In this document: positions 36,350 to 47,621 of the stretch, one piece after another
Layout of the letters: every line of letters starts with the position of its first letter
How positions within the stretch are numbered: the first letter of the stretch is position 1
From: Ignelater luminosus
Taxonomy: Eukaryota; Arthropoda; Insecta; Coleoptera; Elateridae
Assembly: GCA_011009095.1 (NCBI GenBank)
Contig: VTPC01001847.1
Span: forward strand, 1 to 64,000
Length of the DNA stretch: 64,000 bases
Direction of reading: 5' to 3'
Position numbers and translations under genes: made by a program
Notes under the pieces: model-generated
Seen by the model: only the letters and a program-made list of their open reading frames with translations
The model's database searches: none
What the model was told of the DNA's origin: nothing

Positions 36350-39300
36350 CGGACCTTAAACACCCCTGCGGACAGTGACAATATCATTTTCAAATGTTTC
36401 TATTTATTGTTCATGTATAAAAGCCCTGTAAAGTGGAAGAAACTCATTTTCTTCACGTGTTTTTCATTTAAAATAAGTGCATAAAGATTTTGAAAAAGAA
36501 CCTTTGATTCTTCCACTCCGTTGAAAGCAATAAACATGAAACTTAAAATGCTTTTTTAAGTTTGCTTCATGGTGCTGCTAAACAGGCAGTTGTTGTTAAC
36601 CTTATAATGGAAGAAAAAAGATTAAATAAATTCTTTGCATTACTTAAACAGTCTGTAATGCTATTTTAATATTTTATGTCAATTTATTGTTTCGTGAATA
36701 TATTTAGTAATTTTTGTATAATAAAACCTTTTGTCGGAAATATTTTTTAATTTTGGTGTTTATTGTACTACATGTGCGGCTTCTTCTAAAGGACCGCCTA
36801 TCGCATTGCGGCTGTGGGATTTTCCTGGAATTATGTGACTAAAAAGAGACGCTGACCCAGGCCAAGCTCATTTTACGATAAAATAATTCACGTTTGATTT
36901 TGTTAAATGTCGTTTTATTTGTTTATTTAGTAAAATTGTAAATTATACAGTACGGCTGTAAATTCTATAGTGCATATTAGCTGTGCACATCTCTGTGACT
37001 TTATTATTTAAGTAGGAGCATTGAACTTGAGTCAGCATAATCTCTCTTAGTTTGAAGAGAGTTAGAGTATAGAATGGTCACTGCTATTTTAGCGTCTCTG
37101 ATATGTACAGGATGTCTTGGTACAAAATCACATCAGCAAATGTGGTATCCTTGACCTGGTTCCTAGCTGGCTCATATCGACTGTGACATCTTCAGCAAAC
37201 TCCTAAGGACTTTTCTTGAGTTTCTGTTTCAATTTAGGACAAATTTTCTGTAAACCCATCCCATCTTCGGCGTTCGAGCTGCTGCGAGCACAACATTTAA
37301 ATCTGCGCAGGCATAAGGCCTGTTTTCCCGGTTTTGTCTGTAACAAGTTTACAAGTGAATGCCAAATTTGGAGTAATTTATGTTCATGCAAAACGTTTAT
37401 TTGCCAGAAACTTTCACACGGCTAACTCTCGATGTATTTGGTATAAACTGTTGTAAGACAGACTAGTGGTCTTATATTTATATCGAGGGTATTGCGGCAA
37501 AAAGACCTTATATAGTGTTTTCATTCTTAAGGGAGTATATTCAACGAGAGGTTTCAAATCAACTTCAAAAGTTACGATTATATAGTGATTACTGTTAAAG
37601 ACAAAATAAAGGCAATACATAAATGTGCACTACTATAGTTGCGACTAAGAGGTTCAGAAAGGTAGAACAGTTTTATCTCATCAGAGGACACTACTTCTTA
37701 CCCAATCACTGGGACTCCGGTTTTATACGTAGAATAACATTTAAAAAATTCTATCGAATCTTCTTAATACATGAATATACAAATACCACTGTCCCTAAGT
37801 GCTAAGAGCAACTTTAGTATAAGAAAGTTTTTAGTAACGATGTAATATAAGTTTTAAGTCTTGGTGGCCTAAACACTTTAAAAAGATAGTTTTTCTGAAA
37901 TCTATGAAGCGTGGTACGCCTAGAAGCGAGCGACAAACGCTTACTATCTCACAGTTTATTACTTTCTTTAAAACGCAACAAAACTCAAGTTACTTTGTTG
38001 CATCTCCATATATCAACAGCTTTATCAAGCACACTTTGTAACTCCAGATGTCCCATTCCAAATGCCACAATGAAAAGTGTCTGGAACAAAATTACCAATT
38101 TTGGAAAGTTTGGTAATAATTATACATAATAATTTACTATATTTTCTTTAAATAAAACATTTCTGTGGTAGTATTTCTGTTATTACCTTTATAAAGCTGT
38201 GTGATTTCTTGCTGAACAAAAAACTCACTTTTATATAAAAAGAAAGGTATATTTTATAAAGGTACTAAGTACATTTTTGTTTTCTGTTTGATTTTCAGAA
38301 GAAGTAATAACAGGTGAACAGGAAAAAGAAAGATGTTGACAAGGAAAGTGTACATACAAGGCATACTTTTGCCAAAAACCATAGCTTAGTTATGCCTTAA
38401 GATGAATTAAACTGTTTCATTTTCTCAAAAATCGATAAATGTATTATTACCCTTCTGAAATAAACGAATCATTTGGTTTGCATATTCCAGTTACCTTCCC
38501 AATTTACCTTACTTGTGACTATCAGTTCAGTGAAAGTTTCAACTACTAGCCACTACATAAATCTACACAAACCAAGGAACATCTGATGTTGATCCCTATT
38601 ACAATTTGGCACAAAATCTCTTCTCTGAGAAATCGATCGTATGCAATCGTCCTTTGGCTTCTCAATCACAAATTCAATTAAAAGAAGGAATTGGATTATT
38701 TAGTCAAAACTGAAGTGAACGAGGTGGACCTGCATCTTGGTGTGCTCGTTCTCTGACCGAGTCCTTATGAATTTCTTCTAGAGAACAGTTAATATTTTAT
38801 AGGAAAGCTCCAACCATGCCCTCACCTGCAAACATGATGTAGTGCATAAGAAACGTCTTTTGATGTGACATCTAGCAGCGCATTAAAACATGCATCCAAG
38901 AAAAAGAATAACACTTTGAGAACATTCTGTAAGTACTTAAAAGTTTATTATGTAAAGGCCCAAAACAGCTGAACAGCTGTAAACAAATTAACATTTTCTA
39001 AGTCTTCTACTAGATATAACGTAATTTAAAAAAAATCGTTGTTGGTTTTGTCAGTTTTTCTTTATTAATAATAAAATAAACTTCTTTTAGTAATTTGTTT
39101 TTCCATTTGTTGTTCATTTTAAACCCTCCATAAGAAGCATTTGACTACCCTGTATAATGTACCAAATACTTGCTAATTTATTGTTAAGGATTCCAATTCA
39201 TTATTCTGAAGCGTATTTTGTATTCTTTTGTATCATACTGTCCATGCATTACAGTCTAAAACGAAACGCAAACACTCAATTAAATAAATAAAAATAGAAT

Positions 39301-40882
39301 GAGAAAAAGTAATTAACCCGAGAAAAACAAACGAGGTCGCACTTACTTGCTTGTGGGGATGATGTTCAGGATGTGATGAGCAAAATCTCGGAATAGTGGA
39401 ATTCCCTTGCACCTCCAAACACTTTGTATGTTCGCGTTAGGAATGTTGCCCTTTCTCTGTGTGAAGTTTACGTAAGATTAACTGAAGGCAAATCAAGAAA
39501 AGGGAAAATGAAAAGCGCTGGTTTGTTTTACGTCAGCGGTGTTCGTACAGATTTAAATACAAATTTAATTTGTAACAGGAGTTCAAGAATTAGATGTTAT
39601 TTTGTCAAAACAGTAATTTAACGATTAAGTTCAAAATTTCTTTTCTTGTGCTCTAAGTAAAAAATAATATTTAGCAATTAAAGTGTTTTAAAGAAAAACT
39701 ATTGTAAAAATTAATTGAAATCAAAAATATTATATTTGAGTAGAATCAATTAAATCACTTTTACCATTACATCAGAGTATACAACGATGCTTTAAACTCT
39801 CTCTTATTGTTAGATACTAATTCTCAATTACCTTTTACCTCTAAATGTTAATATTTATTTATAAAGGATTTATAAATGTTTCGAGTTTAACTAACTAAAA
39901 CTAGCACATCTGTGCTTTAAAGTTCGAAATTAAATACTTTAATTATACAAGTGGAAGTGAAGTGATTATCCATTTTTTTCAATTAACAAAATAGCACTGA
40001 GAAACAAAGCTGCACTTAAGTGGATTAATACGCATTTAATTTTTCGAAAATCTGATTAAATTGTTTACAACACGAGATATTAATTAAATTGGTAAATATA
40101 CCATTGTATACTACTTTGAAATTAAAATTTATGTCTAGAAAACATACGCAAGTCAATGATCAGTTTTTAGATGTCTTTCGGAATAATAATAAATAAAGAT
40201 AAAAAACCATCGTTTCTCTATAATGATTTGTAAAAAAGTCCTAGTAAATAATTATAAAAGAAGCAATGTAATAAAAAAAAAATGAAAGACATGGTAACAC
40301 TAGCTGATCTTCGTAGGCGTATATTCAGTGGAAACGTAAAAATGTATTAGTTGGAGAAGGCCGTGTGACGACACAAGAGCAAGTTACAAGCACATGTGCC
40401 AACAGACGAACGTCAATGCAATGCGTAGCGCACACCGATTTGCAAATTGATCTCGATCGAATAATTTTGTTTCGGCGCCCATGAATTACACTACCTTCTC
40501 TAAGCAATACATTTTTAATAAGATACTATGGAATATGCATTAAGGTAAAGGTTTTACAGGTAAGATAAAATAATTTATTCTTTATTTATGTTATTCTTTA
40601 AATTTGTATTTAAAATTGAATAAGTCCAGCTTTCTACTGTGACTAGATAGAAAGTTTGATGGCTATAAAATTATAAGGCCGTTTAGGCTTTTACTTAATC
40701 TAAAAAATTTAGTTCCAAGATTTGCAGTATTCCTCATACGGTAAAGCTGGATGTTTCTTTGCTTGCTAAACCCATCAAGATTTTTCCCAACTTAAAGCAT
40801 TCAAAAATAAAGACCCATGATAAAGTCGAAATATTCACCTCAATGTATAGCTGTAGACAGTTATTTCAATAATTTAACATTT
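36350..40882. other. No gene recognised
   Basis: Two small regions are slightly richer in G+C: 37200-37400, a 62-codon minus-strand frame with RFKCCARSSSNAEDGMG, and 40320-40500. Neither has a recognisable domain. A minus-strand open block 39347-39418 ends in a good donor-like site (CAA|GTAAGT) but has no known homologue. Confidence 0.35.
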
Positions 40883-41750
40883 CTAACAATTCTCTTTTGT
40901 AGACCAAACACTCTTTGTTATGTAGAGGAATGACTTCATACTAAAATACAATAATTTATGTGGGAGTGATAAAAAGAGTAATAGACTGTTTTGAGCACAG
41001 AGTGACAAATGATAACAGTAAATTGCCTTACTTTTCTTAGAAATGTCACCGGCATGTTGATCCCACGTAAGTGACGAGTCAAAAAAACATCTAAAAAAGT
41101 TTTGCAAAATCACTGTCAATGTCACTGTGAACAATATTAAAAACATGTTTTAAAGGAAACAGCGTCTCACAACTTTTAGCTTCATTCAAATTCAATTTTT
41201 CTTATTTAAGCCAGTTCCTAAGATGTGATAATGTTCTTTCAGACATTTCATTTAGAGTTACTAAATTGTTATTGCTGAGAGAGACCGTTGTGTCAATAGT
41301 ATATAATATTAAATGGGCTTTATCTATTACTGCAGAAAGATCATCTATGTTCAAAAAGGAAGGTCCTAAAATGGTCCCCTTGTGCAATGTCATAAACAAT
41401 GAACTATTTGTCTCATATTTCATCGTTATAGCAAATAAATTGAGTTTTGTCACTAAGGTACGGCTCAACTAATTCTATGCAGCTACCGTTCACATTAAAT
41501 TTTTGAATTTTGTTTATTAGGAGACTGTGCGTCACGTACTCAAATGGTTTTCACAAATCACAAAGGATAGAGAATTATTTTTCTTCAAACTGATTCAAGA
41601 TAGTGAAAACTAAGTCACATGCAACATCAGATGTAAAGAGGCTTTTTCTAAAAACATACTCTTGACAGATGAATAAGTCACTTTTTTCAATAAATTTAGA
41701 AAGTCGTTTCTTCGTAGCTTTTCTAAGAGTTGGAATTGGCAAGTCTTAGT
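40883..41750 (-). pseudogene. Non-LTR RT relic
   Basis: Pieces in family order on the minus strand. PIPTLRKATKKRLSKFIEKS is near 41730, then an ICQEYVFRKSLFTSDVACDL block (usual QFGFRKG.ST), an FEYVTHSLLINKIQKF block, and HKGTILGPSFLN in the 88-codon frame at 41202-41468. The box LILYTIDTTVS stands where LLYADDTTV is expected, so the catalytic Asp pair is gone. Further on, FRCFFDSSLTWDQH near 41080 matches the block after the RT core. Many stops and shifts: an old copy. Its clade is CR1/Jockey-like, but not resolvable. Confidence 0.75.
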
Positions 41751-42183
41751 GAGTGAGTTTGTACACAAGAATTAATTAATTTGGTAAGTGGTTAATCGAT
41801 AACATCAACTCCACATTAGACTACCTCAGTGGTTAAACCATATGCGGATGGAGCCTTACTACTACTACTAGTGCCACAACAATATCTCTAGTTTGAACAA
41901 CTGAGATCTCTTTAAATTCAAAGTGTTCTAAATGTTTGACATATTTCATAACGAAAGGACACAAAACAGCGTTTAGTGTTTGTCTACTAGCATTATTATT
42001 TACAGGGCCGTCGGAACATGATATTCCGAAGTATGGAGTGCAAAAAGGTCATTACACACATGTAAACCAAGCAGGCGTGCAGGCGCAGAAAAGCGATTTA
42101 AACGATTAAAAAGTTTTTTTATTGTGTATCATTTATAAATAATGAATCAATATACACTAATTAATAAAATAATAAGAAATAAA
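41751..42183. other. No gene seen
   Basis: Contains a short (ACT)n run near 41860 and AT-rich sequence only. Confidence 0.45.
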
Positions 42184-42367
42184 GAATATACAGGGTGTTT
42201 ACTAAATATGCAGCAAAAATTGAGGGGGTTTTTCTTTGGGTTTTTCTTTGGGTTATTTTAAGATTTTATGATTTTTGGAAAGACGCTTTGTTTCGAAGAT
42301 ACAGAGTGATAAAAGCTTTTCGAAAAAAAACAATACTTTATTAATATTACATGTAAAAATTCTTGAT

Positions 42368-42434
42368 TTAGAAAAACTGCTGAAAATGACTACCACCAAC
42401 TAGGATGCACGCATCCAATCTTCTCCTTGTTGAC
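42368..42434 (-). pseudogene. C-terminal end of the split transposase
   Basis: RRRLDACILVGGSHFQQFF followed by TAA at 42368-42370 is the usual terminal block of the transposases with this type of end. It is separated from the rest of the gene by the Gypsy insertion at 42435. The third catalytic block, normally upstream of this one, is not present on either side of the insertion, so the gene had lost it before or during the insertion. Confidence 0.7.
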
Positions 42435-42593
42435 TGTGTGGAGTGTGAACGTGACTCAAGTGAAAAAACGAGCAACGTTTGATGTACGTTTAATGATGTT
42501 TGTACAATTCAACAATCATTGTTAATGTTGTTTAATAAATAATACATAATAAAAGTGTAATATATTTATTACGTGAAATATAAAAACGTAACA
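42435..42593 (+). repeat. 5' LTR of the Gypsy element
   Basis: 159 bp, TG...CA ends, very AT-rich 3' half with AATAAA signals. It is followed directly by TGGTGTCAGG, which begins with TGG as expected of a tRNA primer-binding site. Confidence 0.65.
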
Positions 42594-42628
42594 TGGTGTC
42601 AGGTTTGTAAGAATTCACGCAAATAATA

Positions 42629-43315
42629 AGAAATGGATGGAATTTAGAAGATTTTCTTGGCAGTTTCAACATATATCTTAAAGCTACGGGTTTGGACGCA
42701 AAAGATGATGAAACTAAAATTGCCATTTTTTTTCATCATACTGGAAAAGAAGCCCAACGTAAATTTCAAATCTTCAAATTTACAGAAGAAAATCCCAAAA
42801 CATATGATGCCGTAATTAAAGCTTTCAGAGATTACTGAAAACTCATGAAAAATGAAACATACGACAGATATAAATTCTTCAGTCGTAACCAGCAGGTAGG
42901 TCAAAGTTTTGATGATTTTTTAACCGATATTAAACTGCTGGCAGTGGATTGTAATTTTGGCACACTGGAAGAGTCCCTGTTAAGAGATAAAATAGTTCAT
43001 GGTATCCTGGATGCTGCAGTCGAGGAAAGAATGTTGCAGCAAAGTAACTTATTGTGTAAGAAAGCTGAAGAGATTTGTAGAGCTGCTGAAGTTAGTCATT
43101 ATCAAGTTAAGGAATTAGATAATGGTAATGGTAAACAAGTGGATGTGGTATACACAACCAAAACTGGTACGAAACCAAAGGGTGCATTAAAAGATGGTGG
43201 TCTTCTTTATGATTGCTTCAAGTGTGGTCGTAAACATGGTAAAAGAAATGGCCCAGTATTCGGAAAGACTTGTTCCAACTGCTCCAACTTGAACCACTTT
43301 GCTGTAGGTTGTTAA
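42629..43315 (+). pseudogene. Gypsy Gag
   Basis: The frame is readable from GWNLEDFLGSFNIYLKATG to a zinc-knuckle region. No start codon is left at the expected place, and TGA at 42836-42838 interrupts it. The open 156 codons from 42845 include FFSRNQQVGQSFDDFLTDIK, RDKIVHGI and a C-terminal cluster: CFKCGRKH, then CSNCSNLNHFAVGC. This paired Cys pattern is typical of the Mag/K02A2.6-like branch of Ty3/Gypsy Gag. Gag would form the particle around the element RNA. Pol follows after a short Asn-rich stretch. Confidence 0.82.
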
Positions 43316-43429
43316 CTTAAAAAGGGTATAAAGAATAAGTTTAAGAATAATAATAATAATACTAGATTTAATAATAATAGTACTACTGTTTCTAAACATA
43401 ATGTACATGAGTTGCATGATAATGATCCA

Positions 43430-46400
43430 AGTAGTTTTGATAATATTCCATTCATAGATTCAATTAGACTAGGTAAAGTTGTTAATGAGAATAATTTTTG
43501 AAATACTATATGGACAATTGATGCGATTATTCATAATCAAAATGTAAAATTAAAATTAGACACTGGTGCAAGCTGTAACTGCATGCCATTAAAACTTTTT
43601 AAGAGTTTAGGTTTTGATGTGAATAATATAATAAATGATGACTTGTCAATCATCACATATGGTAAAAATAAAATCAAAACTAATGGCACTGTTGTAATCG
43701 AATGTGTAATAAAGAGGGCTCGGTACAACATCAAATTTTTGCTAGTTGAACAAGCTGAGATTCCAATTTTAGGACTGAATGCTTACACTAAATTACAGCT
43801 TCTTAAGAAAGTTGATTCAGTGGGCTTGTCTTTTACTAATAAAGATGAATTTGTTGCTAAGAATAAAGAAGTTTTTGAAGGAACGGGTAAAATTCCTTAT
43901 AAATATAAAATAATTCTCAAAGAGGGTGCACAACCATTTGTTAGCTCTTGCCGTAGGGTTCCTGATACAATTAAACCGTGGTTGAAAATGACTTTGGATG
44001 ACCTAGTAAAGCGTGATATAATTTCCAAGGTAGAAGAACCTACTGAGTGGGTCAACAATATTGTTATTGTTGGAAAACCCAATAAAGACATTCGAATCTG
44101 TTTAGATCCAATGCACTTAAACAAAATATTTGCGTTGATCAGTTTCCAATTCCTACATTAGAGGAACTAGCTTTAAAATTGCAGGGTAAATCAATCTTTA
44201 CTGTCTTAGATCTTAAGGAGGGTTTCTATCATGTGCCTCTTGATAATAAAAGTATGAAATATACTTGCTTTGTAACACCTTTTGAAAAATACTGTTTCAA
44301 ACACTTACCTTTTGGTTTGAACGTAAGTCCAGAGGTTTTCTAAAGGACAAATGAAAAAATATTTGGTGATCTTAATATAGGAATATATTTTGGTGATTTT
44401 ATAATAGCAGCTAATAATGAAGAAGCACATGATAAAATAGTAAATGATGTAATAAATCGAGCTAAAAAGTTTGGTGTTAAATTTAATAAGAATAAGATAC
44501 AATTTGAAGTAAATTCTGTTAAATATCTTGGTCAAATCTTTTCATCAGAAGGTGTTAGACCTAATCCTGAATATATTGAGGCTATATTAAAAATAGAGAA
44601 GCCTAAAAATAAAAAAGAGCTACTGAGAATATTGGGCATGATTAATTATTTAACCAAGTACATTCCAAATTTATCTAAATTTTTGTCTCCGCTAAGAAAC
44701 TTGGTAAAAGGTAATGTACCTTGGAACTGGACAAGTGATCATTTAACAGCACTTGATAACATAAAAAATCTCATAACTAAGATTCCTAATTTAAAAATTT
44801 TTAATGCTAGGCTTCCTATTGAAATACAAACAGATGCCAGCCAAACTGGTATTGGTGGATGTCTTCTTCAAAATGGGCAACCAGTAGCATTCTGTTCACG
44901 ATCGTTAACAGAAACAAAATTGATAGAAAGTTACTGAGTATTTGTTTTACCTTAAATAAATTCCATAATTTCGTATATGGTCGTAAGATTTTAGTAAAAA
45001 CTGATCATCGTCCGTTAGTTGCAGTATGTAATAAAGATTTTTATAAAGTCAGTAGTCGTTCGCAACGTTTAAAGTTGAAACTTATACAGTATAATTTCAA
45101 CATTGAGTACTTGCCAGGGAGATACATGTTTATTGCAGATTTGTTATCACGATCTTTTATTAAGACTGATACTAAACATTCGGAACAAACAATAGTTGTT
45201 TATACTTTAGATTTTGAATTGCCGATCTCAGATAATAGCTTGAATTTTTTAAAAAATGCTACTAATAGCGATCCAGTCTTAACGCAGGTAAAGGATTTCT
45301 GTAACTCGGGTTGGCCCGGAAAATGCAAAAAGTTTTCTAATACTGAGCTTTCTGCGTTTTTCAAGTTACAAGATTCTCTTTTTGTCAAAGATAATTTAAT
45401 ATTTTTACAAAATAAACTAGTTGTTCCAAAAGCTCTTAGAAATTCCATGCTTTAGAAATTACACATTGCTCATTTTGGCATTGAAAAAACTAAGGCTAGG
45501 GCTTGTAAAATTTTTCATTGGCCAGGTATGTCTGTGGACATTCAAACATTTATTTCAAAATGTAAAACCTGCCTGTCATATTCAAGAAATACAGTTAAAG
45601 AACCTTTAATTACTCATGATAGGCTAAATAGTCCATTTTGTAAGGTTGCTTCAGACATTTACATTTGGTGGTCATGATTATCTAGTAGTAGTTGATTACT
45701 TTAGTAATTGGATTGAACTTTTTCAGTTAGAATCCAAATGTGCATCAGAGATTATTAATAAATTAAAACTTATTTTTTCTGTACATGGAATACCAACAAC
45801 TTTTGTTTCAGATAATAATCCATTTAATAGTATAGAATTTAGACATTTTGCGAAACAATGGGATTTTAATTTAGTAACTTCAAGTCCCAGATATAGTCAA
45901 TCTAATGGACTTGCGGAACGTGCAGTCGGTATTTGTAAAACTATGCTAAAGAAATACACTGATACTATGTTGGAATACAAAACAGCTCCCCTAGCAGGTC
46001 TAAATTTATCACCAGCAGAACTTCTCTGTAAAAGAATGTTGCGTACTACTCTTCCCGTTTCCTGAAATATATTAAACAAGGAACCTCATATAAATCTTAA
46101 ACAGTTAAATTCAAAAAGGCTAAAAGCAAAGAAATATTATGATCAACATTCACAGCACCGTGATGTCTTTAAGGTGGGTGATAGCGTTTTGTTGCAAAAA
46201 GAAAAGGGCAAACAATGGGTGCCAGGGGAAATAGTAGGTAAAGCTAAAACCCCTCGTTCTTATTTTGTGAAGGATGAATTTGGTAAGGTATTGCGGCGAA
46301 ATTCATCTTTTTTGAAAAAGCGACTGTCTAACACAACAGTTTATTGGCGAGCTATTGATTTTGATTTTGATGATACAGTTGAGCCTTGTCCCTCTGTCTC

Positions 46401-46497
46401 TCCAGTGCCTGAGGTTTCAATTAATGGCAACAGTTCAGTGCCACAAATAACTAGAACTGGTAGAGTTATTAACAAACCTGTCAGATATAGAAATTAG
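43430..46497 (+). pseudogene. Gypsy Pol (protease, RT, RNase H, integrase), broken
   Basis: Protease LDTGAS is at 43556. The RT begins near 43900; LDLKEGFYHVP is intact, but the catalytic box reads YFGDFIIAA (44386-44412) with Gly for the first Asp of the pair. RNase H has QTDASQTGIGGCL and TDHRPL. The integrase has HIAHFGIEKTK and CKTC (zinc region), SDI, VSDNN and NGLAERAV (catalytic Asp, Asp, Glu). The C-terminal part (46174-46497) includes VGDSVLLQ. Lesions: a frameshift near 44120, a stop before RTNEKIFG at 44341, shifts near 44930, 45455 and 45655, a stop near 46063, and a short gap in the integrase. Dead, but all domains are recognisable. Confidence 0.87.
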
Positions 46498-46558
46498 TAT
46501 TTAGATTGTAAGAAATATTGCATTGTTAATTTTGTGCTTATAACTAAGAAGTGGGAGA

Positions 46559-46583
46559 TGTGTGGAGTGTGAACGTGTGCACA
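46559..46583 (+). repeat. Stub of the 3' LTR
   Basis: TGTGTGGAGTGTGAACGTG identical to the 5' LTR start, then a few bases ending in CACA, then TTGTTGAC. The rest of the LTR is absent. Confidence 0.55.
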
Positions 46584-46594
46584 TTGTTGACATG

Positions 46595-47395
46595 TGAGTG
46601 GTGTGAACATGTGCTTAGACACCGTGCATAAACCATATTACGTTTTTCGTTGCCAATGATACATACTCTAGGACTCAGGCGGTAATTCTTCCAAAAACTT
46701 TCGATATACCTCACTGGTAAGTCTTCCTGGTAAAAATACCGGTCCAATTAGCCAGTCGCCCGCAATTCCAATCCAAATGATTAATAAATATTGATATTGA
46801 AAACGATCTTCAAGTGCCGCATGTGCATTTTCATCAGCCTACACATGGTTATTATGGAGTTCCTAATTGCATTTCTGGAGAAACCTGCTTTATCAGTAAA
46901 AGAATTAGGGCCACTAGTTGAGGGATTTGAACCAAAGTTTGCAGAAGCCACTGACAAAATGCAATAGGTTAAGAAAAATCAGCTGGAATAAATGCTTGAA
47001 CGCGCTGAATGTGGTATGGATTCAAGCAGTTTTGCTTCAAAATTTTTCACACAGTCCTATTACTCAGATTCAAAGCGTTTGCTATTTTTCTGGTAGATGC
47101 ACCTGCATCTTCCTCCACCATGTTCAGCACATTTTTTCCAATTCTACCGCTGTTGGCCTTTCTGGTCCTTTATTTCATTTAAATGTGCCTGTTTCATGAA
47201 GACTTTGGAAAGTTTTTCTGTCAGGAACATGACAATTGGAAATCGTTCATGGTACAATCGCCTATCCTCTAACGAATTCCCACTGGCAAGTCCATACATA
47301 AAATGCACATCTGTCATCTCGGTGTTCTTACAGCCACTCAAACGAAAATACGCGACGCAATCAATTTTGACATCTTTCAAAGAGAGAAAGTGACA
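46595..47395 (-). pseudogene. N-terminal and middle part of the split Tc1-type transposase
   Basis: A DUF4817-like start, MTDVHFMYGLASGNSLEDRR and LYHERFP, is open at 47144-47380. In other frames follow VLNMVEEDAGASTRKIANAL with NLSNRTV (helix-turn-helix), NPYHIQRVQAFIPADF, TDKAGFSRNAIRNS (first catalytic block, with the usual DEA changed to DKA), LDWNCGRLANWTGI and an FLPGRL.SEVYRKFLEELP block near 46700. A degraded WFMH block lies close to the insertion edge. Multiple shifts and stops. The gene is the mobility gene of the surrounding inverted-repeat element and resembles the dead one at 29.6-30.7 kb in family, not in sequence. Confidence 0.8.
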
Positions 47396-47621
47396 AGTCA
47401 GTATGGAAACGATGACAAGTCACAATGAAAACGTACTTCTGGACATTTATTGTGCTCCGTAGGCTCAGTGCAGTACACCGTAGTTTTACTTTACTCTTAT
47501 CGCCCCGTATCTTTGAAACAAAGTGTCTTTCCAACATCGTTCAAGGACAAAAGAATCTTAAAATAACCCAAGGAATAACCTCCTGAATTTTCGCTGCATG
47601 TTCAGTAAACACCCTGAATAT

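Larger units (their letters stand above)
42435..46583 (+). mobile_element. Ty3/Gypsy LTR retrotransposon (dead)
   Basis: The 5' LTR at 42435 starts TGTGTGGAGTGTGAACGTG. The same 19 bp recurs at 46559 after a polypurine tract (AAGAAGTGGGAGA), but the 3' LTR is recognisable for only about 25 bp. TTGTTGAC flanks the element on both sides (42427-42434 and 46584-46591) and looks like the target duplication, though longer than the 4-6 bp usual for this group. The host transposase reading continues across the site when the insertion is set aside. The order gag, protease, RT, RNase H, integrase is that of Ty3/Gypsy. No env-like gene. Confidence 0.88.
42190..47615 (-). mobile_element. Tc1-type transposon split by a Gypsy insertion
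   Basis: Long terminal inverted repeats of about 115 bp: the left end starts ACAGGGTGTTTACTAAATAT at 42190 and the right end finishes TTCAGTAAACACCCT at 47615. Both contain GGAAAGAC.CTTTGTTTC.AA and TGCAGC.AAAATT blocks. GAATAT occurs immediately outside both ends (42184-42189 and 47616-47621), a possible 6-bp duplication; a mutated TA target is an alternative. The left repeat has an extra 14-bp duplication of GGGTTTTTCTTT. The interior is a minus-strand transposase interrupted by a 4.1 kb LTR retrotransposon. Confidence 0.82.

Noticed and set aside
37203-37391. Minus-strand 62-codon frame in a slightly GC-richer patch
   Set aside because: No recognisable motif and no exon signals.
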